Origin: Congregibacter litoralis KT71
GTDB lineage: Bacteria > Pseudomonadota > Gammaproteobacteria > Pseudomonadales > Halieaceae
Assembly: GCF_000153125.2 (NCBI RefSeq)
Contig: NZ_CM002299.1
Span: forward strand, 3,947,338 to 4,011,337
Direction: 5' to 3'
Length of the DNA stretch: 64,000 nucleotides
The notes beneath the pieces are model-generated. The model was not told where the DNA came from, did not search any database, and saw nothing but the letters and a program-made list of their open reading frames with translations. Shown one piece after another: positions 55,367-64,000 of the stretch. The stretch's first letter is position 1. Every line of letters begins with the position of its first letter. Position numbers and translations under genes: made by a program.

Positions 55367-56242
55367 TCAGCTGCGCACGCCGCGCATGGCGAGCCAGTTG
55401 CCCAGGAGCACCAGGGACAGCCCCGCCGCAGACCAAAGCGTCCATGCGTAGCCTTCAAGGACGCTGGAGACCAGCAATGCCACGATGGGAAAAAGCAAAG
55501 TCGTATAGGCAGCGCGATCGGGTCCGATGCGACCGATGAGAGACACATAGGCCCAGAAAGCGAGCACTGTTGCGAAAAATGCCAGATAGGCCAGGGAGCT
55601 GAGATAATCGCGACTCAGATCGACGACGATGGGAATGTCCAGCAGCAGCGCAGCCAGATACAGCGTGCATCCCCCATAAAACATACCCCAGGTATTGCAG
55701 GTCAGTACCGGCAGTCCCCGGCGAAGACTGCCCGCTGCCACAAGATTGCCCGCAGAGGCGCAGAGTGTCCCCAGAAAACACAGCAGCAAAGCCTGCAGTC
55801 GCGGATCCGAGCAGCCCAGGGTTTCCAGTTCGGGGTAAAACAGTGCCGCCATGCCCAGGAGACCCAGGAGGCCGCCCACCACCACCGGTGCGCGAAGGGG
55901 CATGTTGAGGAACAGCGCCCCACCGAGGGCGTTGAGCGCCACCATGGTGGAAAAAATCACCGCAATCAGTCCCGAGGACAAATCCGCGGTCGCCGCATAG
56001 ATAAACAGATAGTTACAGGAAAAGAGACACAGACCCTGAAAAAAGATCCGCAAATGATTCTGCAGACTGAGGCGCACAAAGCCCTGGGTCAGTTGCGTGA
56101 GCACCGCGCAAAAAACCGCCGCCAGCGCCATGCGGTGAGCGATGGATACCAGGGGATCCACCGTTCCCAGCTGATACTTGATGGCAAACCAGCTGGTACC
56201 CCAGATCAGGACGGTCACTGCGTATAAAAGAACAGTCTGCAT
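55367..56242 (-). CDS. EamA/DMT-superfamily transporter
   Basis: About 291 residues with ten predicted membrane helices ending 'GYAWTLWSAAGLSLVLLGNW'. The first helix 'LLYAVTVLIWGTSWFAIKYQL' has the usual WGxxW motif. Start ATG at 56242 is preferred; ATG at 56281 is possible. Efflux substrate unknown. Divergent from hslO. Confidence 0.9.
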   Translation of the reverse strand: MQTVLLYAVTVLIWGTSWFAIKYQLGTVDPLVSIAHRMALAAVFCAVLTQLTQGFVRLSLQNHLRIFFQGLCLFSCNYLFIYAATADLSSGLIAVIFSTMVALNALGGALFLNMPLRAPVVVGGLLGLLGMAALFYPELETLGCSDPRLQALLLCFLGTLCASAGNLVAAGSLRRGLPVLTCNTWGMFYGGCTLYLAALLLDIPIVVDLSRDYLSSLAYLAFFATVLAFWAYVSLIGRIGPDRAAYTTLLFPIVALLVSSVLEGYAWTLWSAAGLSLVLLGNWLAMRGVRS

Positions 56243-56318
56243 GACGGGAATTGGATACAGGCTCAAATAATTGCGCCGCATGCTAGCACGGGGGTTCGGC
56301 CCCAAGGTCCTATGCTTT

Positions 56319-56324
56319 TATACT
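56319..56324 (+). promoter_or_regulatory. Putative -10 element immediately before hslO
   Basis: TATACT ends 7 bp before the hslO ATG at 56332. If functional, transcription would begin at or next to the A of the ATG, giving a leaderless mRNA; no ribosome site is seen before the start. The -35 match is weak. Confidence 0.35.
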
Positions 56325-56331
56325 GTGCCCC

Positions 56332-57231
56332 ATGACAACACCGACCGATATACCTGCCATCCGTCACGCCGACGGTAAACGCCGCTTTCTGTTTGAGCAT
56401 ATGGACCTCCGGGGGGAGATTGTTCACCTGGACCAGGTGATCAGCGACGTGAGCGATATTCACAGTTATCCCGCGGGCGTCAGCCGCCTGCTCGGCGAAT
56501 TTCTCGTGGCCTCGGTGCTCCTCGCCAGCACGCTTAAATTCCGGGGCAGTCTCACGGTGCAGGCGCGCAGCGACCGGGAAGTACCCCTGATCATGGCCGA
56601 GTGCAGCAGCGAGCTGACCGTTCGGGCGATTGCCCGGGGCGCCGAGGGCGCAACCTCTGACAGTTTCGATGCGCTCCTCGGTGGCGGCCAGCTGGTGCTC
56701 ACGGTGACTCCCGAGCGGGGCAAGCAATATCAGGGCATCGTGCCCCTGACCGGTGATTCCCTCGCCAGCAGCCTCGACAGCTACTTCAGTCAGTCGGAGC
56801 AGCTACAAACCCGCCTTCATCTCAGCAGCGACGGATCCCGCGCCGCGGGCCTGCTCCTGCAGCAGCTGCCGCCGCAACTGGAGGGCAACGCCGCCAACCG
56901 TCAGGAGCAGTGGGATCGGGTGTGCATGCTGGCGGCAACCCTGGGCGGCGACGAGCTCATCGGGCTGGGCGACGCGACGCTTTTACACCGTCTTTACCAC
57001 GAAGAGGTTTTGCGTCTTTTTGACCTTGAGCCTGTGCGCTTTCGCTGCAGTTGCAGTCAGGATCGCACTTTGGCCGCCCTGGCCACCCTCGGCGATCAGG
57101 AAATCCGCAACATCATCGAGGAGCAGGGGGCGGTCACCATGGATTGCGAGTTCTGCAATCAGCGTTACCAGTTCCGCGAGAGCGATCTCCGGGGGCTTTT
57201 GAGCTCTGGGGATGACGCCCCGATTCACTGA
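56332..57231 (+). CDS. hslO: Redox-regulated holdase chaperone Hsp33
   Basis: Zinc-bound under reducing conditions, activated by disulphide formation on oxidative stress, when it binds unfolding proteins. 299 residues with cysteines at 239, 241, 272 and 275 (CSC..DCEFC), the conserved C-x-C and C-x2-C pattern. The core matches HslO ('GVSRLLGEFLVASVLLASTLKF' in parts, 'ITPERGKQYQGIVPL'-like segment). Confidence 0.96.
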   Translation: MTTPTDIPAIRHADGKRRFLFEHMDLRGEIVHLDQVISDVSDIHSYPAGVSRLLGEFLVASVLLASTLKFRGSLTVQARSDREVPLIMAECSSELTVRAIARGAEGATSDSFDALLGGGQLVLTVTPERGKQYQGIVPLTGDSLASSLDSYFSQSEQLQTRLHLSSDGSRAAGLLLQQLPPQLEGNAANRQEQWDRVCMLAATLGGDELIGLGDATLLHRLYHEEVLRLFDLEPVRFRCSCSQDRTLAALATLGDQEIRNIIEEQGAVTMDCEFCNQRYQFRESDLRGLLSSGDDAPIH

Positions 57232-57262
57232 AAAAAGTGAGAATTGGCGCACTGTCGTCCGG

Positions 57263-57291
57263 TTCACAATCCCCCCACGATTCGCCATAAT
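57263..57291 (+). promoter_or_regulatory. Sigma70 promoter of pckA
   Basis: TTCACA (57263-57268) and CATAAT (57286-57291) with a 17-bp spacer, about 137 bp upstream of the pckA ATG, leaving a long leader. Confidence 0.6.
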
Positions 57292-57428
57292 ACCGGCCCC
57301 AAATTGAGCGGTAAGACCCCAGCCAGCGTGCCCGTTCCCCCCGGAAAGCCCATCACAACCGTGAGAAGCCCGGGACGGCAGTAGCACTCAGCACAACGCT
57401 CCGACATGCCAACACAGGATCCCTCTGC

Positions 57429-58991
57429 ATGAGCGCCAGTAACTCCACCCCGCAGGAATACGTAGACCTGCAGCCCGCCGACTTTATCGAAGAGGCCCTT
57501 CGCCGCGGTGAAGGCACCCTCACCGATACCGGCGCTCTGCTTGTCACCACGGGCAAGCGCACGGGCCGCTCTCCCGGTGATCGCTTTGTTGTTCGCGAGC
57601 CCAGCTGCGAGGACGCCGTCGATTGGGGCAGCGTGAACCGGCCTTTTGACGCGGATAAATTCGATGCGCTCTGGGAGCGTGTGGAAAGCTACCTCAGCGA
57701 GCACGATCGCTTTATTTCGCACCTCCACGTTGGTGCCCACAGCGACCACTATCTTCCCCTGCAGGTCACTACCCAGTGGGCCTGGCACGGTCTGTTTGGC
57801 CGCAACATGTTCATCAAACCCGAAGAGTACAACCCGGGCCGCAAGCCCGAGTGGTCTGTGATGAACGTCCCGGAGTTTGTTTGCGAGCCTGAGCGTGATG
57901 GCACGGCTTCGGAAGCCACCGTCATCGTCAACTTTGCCCAGCGCAAGATCCTGATTGCGGGCATGCGCTACGGCGGCGAAATGAAAAAATCGGTTTTTTC
58001 CGTGCAGAACTTCCTCCTGCCGGAAAAAGACGTCATGAGCATGCACTGTTCCGCTAATGTGGGCGAGGATGGCGACACCACCCTGTTCTTCGGTCTGTCC
58101 GGTACGGGTAAAACCACCCTGTCTGCAGATCCCGACCGCTACCTCATCGGCGATGATGAGCATGGCTGGACCCGCGGTGCGGTGTTTAATCTTGAGGGCG
58201 GTTGCTACGCCAAAACCATCAACCTCAGTCAGAAGAACGAACCCATTATCTGGGATGCCATCAAGTTTGGCGCAATCGTGGAGAACGTCGTCGTCGACGA
58301 GAATCGCCACGCAGATTATGACGACACCAGCCTCACGGAGAACGGCCGCTGCTGCTATCCCCTGGTGCACGTACCCAAGCGAATCGAGGCCAACGCTGCC
58401 GGTGAGCCCAAGTGCGTCATCTTTTTAACCTGCGATGTGTCCGGCGTTTTGCCTCCCATCTCGATACTGTCAAAGGAAGCCGCTGCCTTTCACTTCCTCA
58501 GCGGCTACACCGCGAGGGTTGGCTCCACGGAGGTGGGTGCTGAAGCCGGAATCCACCCCACTTTTTCCGCCTGCTTTGGTGCACCGTTTATGCCCCGCCC
58601 GGCCAGCGACTACGCAGAGCTCCTGATGAAGCGCATCGAAGAGTTCGGCAGTCAGGTGTATCTGGTGAATACTGGCTGGACCGGCGGCTCGGGATCTGCC
58701 GGTGGCTCCGGCTCCCGCTTCCCGATTCCCGTCACCCGCGCCGTTATCAGCGCTGCCGAAAGCGGCGCACTGCTGGACGCACCGCGCGGCCATCTGGATA
58801 TCCTCAACCTCGATTTCCCCACGGAGATCCCCGGCGTGGATGCGCAGTTTGTGAATCCCCGGGAGAACTGGGGCGACACCGCCGCCTACGACGCCCAGGC
58901 CAACAAGCTCGCGACGCTGTTTCAGGAGAATATCAAAAAGTTTGATGCGGGCTCGGCAATTGTGGCGGCGGGACCTCAGCCGACAGCGTAA
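57429..58991 (+). CDS. pckA: Phosphoenolpyruvate carboxykinase (ATP)
   Basis: ATP-dependent oxaloacetate decarboxylation to PEP in gluconeogenesis. 520 residues with P-loop '[14 protein letters not shown]' (about 222-235), 'IGDDEHGW' kinase-2/metal site and '[17 protein letters not shown]' lid region. Fits growth on fatty acids, together with fadBA. A terminator follows. Confidence 0.97.
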   Translation: MSASNSTPQEYVDLQPADFIEEALRRGEGTLTDTGALLVTTGKRTGRSPGDRFVVREPSCEDAVDWGSVNRPFDADKFDALWERVESYLSEHDRFISHLHVGAHSDHYLPLQVTTQWAWHGLFGRNMFIKPEEYNPGRKPEWSVMNVPEFVCEPERDGTASEATVIVNFAQRKILIAGMRYGGEMKKSVFSVQNFLLPEKDVMSMHCSANVGEDGDTTLFFGLSGTGKTTLSADPDRYLIGDDEHGWTRGAVFNLEGGCYAKTINLSQKNEPIIWDAIKFGAIVENVVVDENRHADYDDTSLTENGRCCYPLVHVPKRIEANAAGEPKCVIFLTCDVSGVLPPISILSKEAAAFHFLSGYTARVGSTEVGAEAGIHPTFSACFGAPFMPRPASDYAELLMKRIEEFGSQVYLVNTGWTGGSGSAGGSGSRFPIPVTRAVISAAESGALLDAPRGHLDILNLDFPTEIPGVDAQFVNPRENWGDTAAYDAQANKLATLFQENIKKFDAGSAIVAAGPQPTA

Positions 58992-59030
58992 GGCTTCCTA
59001 TCTACAGACCGCGCAGCGGTCGCAATGGTA

Positions 59031-59053
59031 ACGGGCGCTTCGGCGCCCGTTTT
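59031..59053 (+). terminator. Intrinsic terminator of pckA
   Basis: ACGGGCGC-TTCG-GCGCCCGT stem with a UUCG tetraloop, followed by TTT. Confidence 0.85.
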
Positions 59054-59150
59054 AGTTACCGCTCACGAATTGTGCAAAAGTCCACAGATGCACCGCCGTA
59101 ATTAGTATGTTTGTTCTAATTTATTTCCCTAAAGTGACTGATATTGGAGC

Positions 59151-59169
59151 TGCGGAGGGTTACTCCGCA
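59151..59169 (+). promoter_or_regulatory. Hairpin in the leader of the first phasin gene
   Basis: TGCGGAG (59151-59157) pairs with CTCCGCA (59163-59169) across a 5-nt loop. It lies about 35 nt before the ATG. It may be an mRNA structure or a dimeric repressor site (PhaD is encoded 1.2 kb downstream). Confidence 0.4.
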
Positions 59170-59202
59170 CCATAAACATCAGACTTTTTAGGAGTAAACA
59201 CC

Positions 59203-59673
59203 ATGGCTGAAGCCAAAAAAGCAGCACCCAAGCGCAAGACTACTGCCAAGAGCAAGACCACTGCGAGAACCACTGCCAAGCGTAAGCCTGTAGCCCGCAA
59301 AGCAGCTACTGCCCGCAAGACTGCGGTCAAGAAAACTGCTAGCCTCCAGAACCGCGTAAGCGAAGCAAGCCGCAACGCGTTTCTGGCAAGCCTTGGCTTT
59401 TACGGTATGGCATTTGATCAGTTCCAGGGCCAGATCAAGACCGTCGAAAGCGAACTGAACGCGCGTCGCAAGAAAGCGGACAAGCTCTACGCCGACATGG
59501 TCAAGCGTGGCCAGAAAGTCGAGAAGCAGGCGAAGACTGCCATCGACGACATCGATCTGCCCAAGCTCGACGTTGCTGCACTGGATCGCGCCAAGCTTGA
59601 AGCACAGCTGGAAAAAGCCCGTGCACGCTTCGCTGAGCTGAAAGATAGCGTTGGTTTTAAAGCCGCTGCCTGA
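59203..59673 (+). CDS. Phasin-like PHA-granule protein with N-terminal histone-like tail
   Basis: 156 residues. The first 46 residues are an Ala/Lys/Thr-rich, H1-like tail (AAPKRKTTAKSKTTARTT), followed by a helical phasin-like region ('NRVSEASRNAFLASLGFYGMAFDQ' in parts, 'KLYADMVKRGQKVEKQAK'). This is the reverse of the PhaF order (phasin first, tail last). Such tails bind DNA and link granules to the nucleoid. AGGAG ribosome site. Confidence 0.72.
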   Translation: MAEAKKAAPKRKTTAKSKTTARTTAKRKPVARKAATARKTAVKKTASLQNRVSEASRNAFLASLGFYGMAFDQFQGQIKTVESELNARRKKADKLYADMVKRGQKVEKQAKTAIDDIDLPKLDVAALDRAKLEAQLEKARARFAELKDSVGFKAAA

Positions 59674-59714
59674 TTACCCGAACGGGTTCACTGTCCCCGA
59701 CCTGGGGATTTTTT

Positions 59715-59743
59715 GGGGGTCACATTGTGACCCCCTTTTTTTT
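59715..59743 (+). terminator. Intrinsic terminator of the first phasin gene
   Basis: GGGGGTCACA (59715-59724) pairs with TGTGACCCCC (59726-59735), followed by eight T residues. Very strong. Confidence 0.95.
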
Positions 59744-59924
59744 GGCTTTTTACGCTGCGCTGAAAATATCGTCTGCTAGACTTCCTCCGCAGAGCGCCAT
59801 AAACGCCTGGCCCAACCGCGCCTAAAATGCCTGTACTGAGGCTTCACGGTGGCCCTCACCACCCTTGAGCGCCCTACGCCAAGCTTAATGGCAAGCGCAA
59901 AGGCAATCACGCAAAGGAAGCACG

Positions 59925-60434
59925 ATGACAGACGATAAGAGCAAAGTTACCGACAAAGCCGGCGAGATCGCGAAAAACATCTGGCTCGCCGGCGTAGGCG
60001 CCTATGGCCGTGCTGTGGATGAAGCCCAGGGCCGCCTGGAAAAAGCCGGCGTTGAACCGCCAAAGTTGTTTCGCGAGCTGGTGAAAGCCGGCGCTGCCCT
60101 CGAGGACGAAGCCCGGGATGCCATCGAAGCCGGCTCATCGGCGCGCAGTTCTGTGGAAGATCGCATCAACCGCGTCCGGGAGAACTTTAATCTCCAACGT
60201 CCGGCGCGGGGCGAGGACCTTCTGGCCCTCCACGAGAAAATCGACCGTCTGGCCAATCGCGTTGACGCACTCACGGCCGCCCTCGCTGCCAGCGGCACGG
60301 TAAAAACACCGCGCAAGGCGCCTGCCAAAAAGAAGACCTCCGCCCGGGCGAAAAAGTCACCGGCGAAAAAGCGTCCCGCCGCGAAGAAGCCCCAAACCGC
60401 CAAGAAAGCGCCCACCCGAAGAAAGTCGCGCTAA
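59925..60434 (+). CDS. PhaF-like phasin with C-terminal histone-H1-like tail
   Basis: 169 residues. N-terminal half (1-90) is an amphipathic phasin domain ('IWLAGVGAYGRAVDEAQGRLE', 'LVKAGAALEDEARDAIE'), a short coiled coil ('LLALHEKIDRLANRVDALTAAL' in parts), then a Lys/Ala/Pro tail ('KAPAKKKTSARAKKSPAKK'). Matches PhaF/PhaI organisation. AAGGAAG ribosome site. Followed 17 bp later by phaD. Confidence 0.82.
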   Translation: MTDDKSKVTDKAGEIAKNIWLAGVGAYGRAVDEAQGRLEKAGVEPPKLFRELVKAGAALEDEARDAIEAGSSARSSVEDRINRVRENFNLQRPARGEDLLALHEKIDRLANRVDALTAALAASGTVKTPRKAPAKKKTSARAKKSPAKKRPAAKKPQTAKKAPTRRKSR

Positions 60435-60451
60435 CGCACAGCTGACCCACG

Positions 60452-61111
60452 GTGAAAACCCGGGATCGTATTCTCGTCACCAGCCTTCGTCTGTTTAATG
60501 AGGAAGGCGAGGCCCACGCGACGACCCTCGATATTGCGGGAGAGCTGGATATCAGTCCGGGCAACCTCTATTACCATTTTAAGGGCAAGGACCAGATCAT
60601 TGCCGAGCTCTTTGAGCAGTTTCAGCTGGCACTGACACAAACCCTGAATGCCCCCGTGGAGCAGCCGCTGCATCAACACAAGGGTCGGATTGAGGACAAC
60701 TGGTACTACCTGTACGTGGTCCTTGAAGAACTCTATCTCTACCGTTTTTTCTACCACAATCTGGATGATCTCATGCGGCGCTATCCCACCCTGGTGCGAG
60801 GCTTTCGTCGCATCCTGGCGGCAAAACGCGCCGCGCTCCGGGCAATCATCGGCAGCCTCTTCGAGGAGTCAGAAACTGAGCTCGGCAAGGTGCAAATGGA
60901 CGCCCTGGTAGAAAACATGACGCTTCAGCTTACCTACTGGCTGAGCTACGACCGCCTTATTCATGATGAGAGCGACGCTCAGCGCTGCATTCATCAGGGC
61001 GTGCTCCAACTGCTCACCATGATCGCGCCCTATCTCGGAGAAGAGCAAATGGACTTCTACCGCGAATGCGAAATGATTTTTGACGGCATGATGGATGCCC
61101 GGGATTCGTGA
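60452..61111 (+). CDS. phaD: PhaD-like TetR-family regulator of PHA metabolism
   Basis: 219 residues from a GTG at 60452. The start 'MKTRDRILVTSLRLFNEEGE' and HTH 'SPGNLYYHFKGKDQIIAELF' align closely with Pseudomonas PhaD, which controls phasin expression. Downstream of the phasins, so likely regulating them. No phaC lies in this window. Confidence 0.87.
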   Translation: MKTRDRILVTSLRLFNEEGEAHATTLDIAGELDISPGNLYYHFKGKDQIIAELFEQFQLALTQTLNAPVEQPLHQHKGRIEDNWYYLYVVLEELYLYRFFYHNLDDLMRRYPTLVRGFRRILAAKRAALRAIIGSLFEESETELGKVQMDALVENMTLQLTYWLSYDRLIHDESDAQRCIHQGVLQLLTMIAPYLGEEQMDFYRECEMIFDGMMDARDS

Positions 61112-61211
61112 ACCACAGTGAAGTAGCGCCCTCAGACGCAATGGTAGACAGTAGCACCGCTTGATAGGCAGAATCGGTCCCCCTTTTGAGTAACCCGGTA
61201 AGGAAAAGCAG

Positions 61212-61691
61212 ATGAGTATTTCCGTTGGCGACAAAATCCCTTCTGGCAAGTTGCAGGTAATGGGCGAAAACGGCCCGACACCCGTGAGCACCGATGAGCT
61301 GTTCTCCGGCAAAAAAGTCGTTTTGTTTGCCGTGCCCGGCGCCTTCACCCCGGGATGCTCCATGACCCATCTCCCGGGATACGTGGTGAATGCCGACAAA
61401 ATCCTCGCGTCAGGCGTGGATACCATTGCCTGTCTTTCGGTGAACGATGCCTTTGTGATGGATGCCTGGGGTAAGGCGCAAAACGCAGAGCACATCATGA
61501 TGCTCGCCGATGGCAATGGCGATTTCACCAAAGCCCTTGATCTGGAGCTGGACGGCCGGGGCTTTGGCATGGGCCTGCGCAGCCAGCGCTACGCCATGAT
61601 CGTAGAGAACGGAACCATAACCACCCTGAATGTGGAACCCGGCGCAGGCGTGGATGTCAGCGCCGCCGAAACCATCATGGAAGCGCTCTGA
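61212..61691 (+). CDS. Peroxiredoxin, Prx5 type
   Basis: 159 residues reducing H2O2 or organic peroxides with glutathione or glutaredoxin. Peroxidatic Cys49 in 'PGAFTPGCSMTHLPGY' and a second Cys at about 74 ('TIACLSV'). No fused glutaredoxin domain. Ribosome site AAGGAAA. Confidence 0.93.
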   Translation: MSISVGDKIPSGKLQVMGENGPTPVSTDELFSGKKVVLFAVPGAFTPGCSMTHLPGYVVNADKILASGVDTIACLSVNDAFVMDAWGKAQNAEHIMMLADGNGDFTKALDLELDGRGFGMGLRSQRYAMIVENGTITTLNVEPGAGVDVSAAETIMEAL

Positions 61692-61697
61692 AGCGCC

Positions 61698-62789
61698 ATG
61701 AGCAGACAACTGACCCTGGAAACACGCCGCGACGCCTTTGACCAGCTTCGGGTGGTCGAAGCTGTCCTGCCGGAAAAACTCGAAAAAGGCCAGGTGTTGC
61801 TGGAGGTCGATCGCTTTGCCCTCACCGCCAACAACATCAGCTACTGTCACGTGGGTGACTTGCTGGGCTACTGGCGCTTCTTCCCCACGGGAGACGAGGC
61901 CTGGGGCCGCGTGCCGGCCATGGGCTATGCCACCGTCGCAGATAGCGCCCACCCGGAAGTGTCGGCAGGTGAGCGGGTCTGGGGCTTTTTCCCCATGTCC
62001 ACACACCTGCTCATCAACGCCGGCAAGACTAATGAATACAACTTTTGTGATGTGTCGGAGCACCGCGAAGGCCTCGCCCCTATCTATGCACAGTTCCAGC
62101 GGGCAGCAAAAAACCCGATTTATGAGACGTCCCGCGAGGAACAGGACAGCCTGTTACGCGGGCTGTACCTCACCTCCTGGCTGTGTGAAGACTCCCTGTT
62201 TGACAACGATTTCTATGGGGCCAGGGACTGCCTGATTACCAGCGCATCCAGTAAAACCTCCATCGCCCTGGCGCAGGCCGTACAGGCGCGGGGGGCCTTG
62301 CGCAGCGTGGGACTGACTTCCGGACGCAACAAGGCATTTTGCGAAGCGCTGGGGTGCTACGATGTTGTGGCCACCTACGACGATATTGCCAGCCTGCCAA
62401 AGAATCCCGCCGTGAGCGTGGATATGGCCGGTGATCGCGCCGTTAATAAGGCGCTGCACAGTCATTACAGCGATGAGCTGCGCTACGCCTGCCTCGTGGG
62501 CGCTACACACCAGGACGGCCCCATGGGCGCGGGAGAGCCTTTACCCGGACCGCAACCGGAGCTGTTTTTTGCCCCCACACAGGCCGCGAAGCGCAGCAAG
62601 GAGTGGGGCCCCGCCGAAATGGAAAAGCGCATCGCCGAGAGCTTCGTGAATTTCCGGCGCTTTGCTGACAGCTGGCTTAAGATCCGGCACTTCGACGGCG
62701 AGGCGGCTGCGCAGGAAGCCTTCCTGAACGTGCTCCAGGGCAAAGCCTCACCGGATGAGGGCTACACCGTATCGCTGCGTGGGGATTAA
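61698..62789 (+). CDS. DUF2855-family protein
   Basis: 363 residues; starts 7 bp after the peroxiredoxin stop, so cotranscribed. MDR-like fold features but no clear GxGxxG; 'TANNISYCHVGDLLGYWRFFP' and 'LITSASSKTSIALAQAVQARG' are typical of DUF2855, possibly reductases or ketoacyl-modifying proteins. Function unknown. Ends convergent with the PqiA gene (4-bp overlap). Confidence 0.85.
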   Translation: MSRQLTLETRRDAFDQLRVVEAVLPEKLEKGQVLLEVDRFALTANNISYCHVGDLLGYWRFFPTGDEAWGRVPAMGYATVADSAHPEVSAGERVWGFFPMSTHLLINAGKTNEYNFCDVSEHREGLAPIYAQFQRAAKNPIYETSREEQDSLLRGLYLTSWLCEDSLFDNDFYGARDCLITSASSKTSIALAQAVQARGALRSVGLTSGRNKAFCEALGCYDVVATYDDIASLPKNPAVSVDMAGDRAVNKALHSHYSDELRYACLVGATHQDGPMGAGEPLPGPQPELFFAPTQAAKRSKEWGPAEMEKRIAESFVNFRRFADSWLKIRHFDGEAAAQEAFLNVLQGKASPDEGYTVSLRGD

Positions 62790-63457
62790 TCTCGCCCCGA
62801 CACCCCGAGGCCAGGTGCACCGGGAGAATGCACCGGAGAGTCCGAGCGGGCGGCCAGGACATTCAGCAGCCCGCCGGCAGCAATAGCAAACAGGCAGTAA
62901 CCCAGAAAAAACCAGAAGCCCTGTTCCAGCTGCGCGTCCATAATCAGCAGCTCGCCCACGTGGTTGGACGCCCTCCCCGCCATAAAGGCGATAAGCATGG
63001 CCATGACAAACACATCCGCCATGGACCACTTTCCCAGCGCGGCATTGAGTTTCAATAAACGCGAGGCGTAGGGCGCGGGCAGCAACAATGCACAGGCCTG
63101 AAACAGCAGCTTCAGCACCGGTATCACCACGCTGAAACTGACGATCATCACGGCCACCAGCAGATTGCCGTTATCCGCAAGCTCGCGGGACATACCCAGA
63201 ATGGAGCGGGTGCTCCGATAAGCCTCGACGCGACCTTCGATCTGGTCCAGGCCCATCATGCGCGCCATGGCATTGAGCATGTCCCGGGTTTGACTGTTAC
63301 CGTTCTCGCCGGCAATAAGATCAATACCAAAATCTGCGAGTTCGGCTTTTTCCAGTTCGCCGCTGAGCGTGAGTACCGGCTGGGTTATCCCCGGATAGAG
63401 TAGCCCCAGGGATCCGATAATCACAGCGAGACCGAGAACCCGCGTCGCTGTTGTCAT
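62786..63457 (-). CDS. Paraquat-inducible protein A-family membrane protein
   Basis: 223 residues from the ATG at 63457 (overlapping the upstream transporter stop as ATGA). PqiA-like signature 'LGKWSMADVFVMAMLIAF' with four hydrophobic segments. PqiA relatives feed the MCE lipid-transport systems; no MCE protein is nearby. Confidence 0.85.
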   Translation of the reverse strand: MTTATRVLGLAVIIGSLGLLYPGITQPVLTLSGELEKAELADFGIDLIAGENGNSQTRDMLNAMARMMGLDQIEGRVEAYRSTRSILGMSRELADNGNLLVAVMIVSFSVVIPVLKLLFQACALLLPAPYASRLLKLNAALGKWSMADVFVMAMLIAFMAGRASNHVGELLIMDAQLEQGFWFFLGYCLFAIAAGGLLNVLAARSDSPVHSPGAPGLGVSGRD

Positions 63458-64000
63458 AGCACCATTACTCCGAAGCACACCAGGGTGACCACCGCTGCGG
63501 CAATGAAATTAAGCATGAGGCCCTCCCGGGCCATACGCGTAGTCTTGATCAGACCGGAACCAAAAACCACGCTGTTGGGGGCGGTGGCCACAGGCAGCAT
63601 GAAGGCACAGCTCGCGCTCATCGCCGCGGGCACCATGATCAACTCCGGTGGCAGAGAGGCGGCCAGGGCTGCGGCAGCGAGCACTGGCATGAGCAGCGTA
63701 GTGCTGGCGGTATTGCTGGTAGCTTCCGTCATAAAGGTGACCGCAAGGCACACCACCAGAATCAGCAGGATGGTTGGCATATCAATGAGGGACGCCAGCG
63801 CCTGGCCCAGCACATCGCTCAAGCCCGAGGCAACGAAACCCTTGGCCAGGCAAATACCACCGGCGAACAGCAGGAGTACGCCCCAGGGAATTCGACTTGC
63901 CTGCTCCCAGTCCAACAGCCGACCACCGCGACCATTGGGTACCACGCACATCAGTACGACCGCGAGGAGCGCTACGGAGGCATCGTTAGCCTGGGGCAAG
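63454..64000 (-). CDS. SLC13/DASS-family sodium-dicarboxylate/sulphate transporter (C-terminal part)
   Basis: About 182 residues of the 3' end, cut by the window edge. 'FMTEATSNTASTTLLMPV' and 'SASCAFMLPVATAPNSVVFGSG' are the SNT and substrate-binding motifs of the DASS family. Uses a sodium gradient to import dicarboxylates or sulphate. Stop overlaps the PqiA-like start. Confidence 0.93.
   Translation of the reverse strand, partial: LPQANDASVALLAVVLMCVVPNGRGGRLLDWEQASRIPWGVLLLFAGGICLAKGFVASGLSDVLGQALASLIDMPTILLILVVCLAVTFMTEATSNTASTTLLMPVLAAAALAASLPPELIMVPAAMSASCAFMLPVATAPNSVVFGSGLIKTTRMAREGLMLNFIAAAVVTLVCFGVMVL

Noticed and set aside
54995..56227. 410-codon plus-strand frame opposite the EamA transporter and PHA-system gene
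   Set aside because: His/Gln/Arg-rich antisense translation spanning two real minus-strand genes.
57264..58370. 368-codon minus-strand frame opposite pckA
   Set aside because: Antisense shadow of pckA; no ribosome site or family motif.

Overview
The window is chromosomal DNA of a marine-type gammaproteobacterium. The gene content points to the OM60/NOR5 group (Halieaceae; Congregibacter/Haliea relatives): the proA-nadD-rsfS-rlmH-mrdA-rodA block, fadBA, a class Ia nrdAB with duplicated ATP-cone, a PhaD/phasin set, an oleA-oleBC-oleD olefin cluster and a PEP-CTERM-type protein. This placement is inference from gene content; no rRNA or tRNA gene is present to confirm it.

Layout. 0-5.2 kb (minus): cell elongation and ribosome housekeeping (rodA partial, mrdA, rlmH, rsfS, nadD, proA). 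5.3-9.3 kb: iron storage (bfd behind a Fur-like promoter, bfr), monothiol glutaredoxin, argD-argF behind a leader with two tandem terminator-like hairpins. 9.3-14.9 kb: nrdA-nrdB behind a promoter with paired NrdR-like boxes, a palindromic DnaA-box site and a ~500-nt low-complexity leader. 15-21 kb: a DUF6498 membrane protein, fadBA, an amidohydrolase and a cyclase-family enzyme. 21.7-31 kb: TonB-dependent receptor, propeller-GGDEF cyclase, DinG helicase, acyltransferase, small membrane protein. 31-41 kb: tyrosine phosphatase, rpsT, SYLF protein, a ferritin-like diiron protein divergent from an AraC regulator-patatin-MFS run, and an orphan molybdopterin oxidoreductase beside a TetR gene whose upstream palindrome resembles an AcrR operator.

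41-47.6 kb is an accessory, gene-poor stretch: PEP-CTERM protein, degenerate dispersed repeats, gene remnants (alpha/beta hydrolase, class A beta-lactamase-like, one unassigned), two adjacent secreted proteins of unknown function, and an intact IS30-family element inserted inside one repeat copy with a visible 4-bp target duplication.

47.6-52.2 kb carries the most distinctive metabolic system: OleA, an OleB-OleC fusion and OleD, which together join two fatty acyl chains head-to-head and convert the product through a beta-lactone to a long-chain olefin. 52-64 kb returns to housekeeping and storage: YugP-like protease, ubiG, nitronate monooxygenase-like enzyme, PHA-system protein, EamA exporter, hslO, pckA, two phasin-like proteins with histone-H1-like tails at opposite ends, PhaD, peroxiredoxin, DUF2855 protein, PqiA-like protein and a truncated SLC13 transporter.

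Themes: fatty-acid flux (fadBA, ole, PHA granules), iron/redox handling (bfd/bfr, GrxD, DinG, Prx, Hsp33) and DNA precursor supply. No CRISPR array, prophage or obvious anti-phage system was seen.
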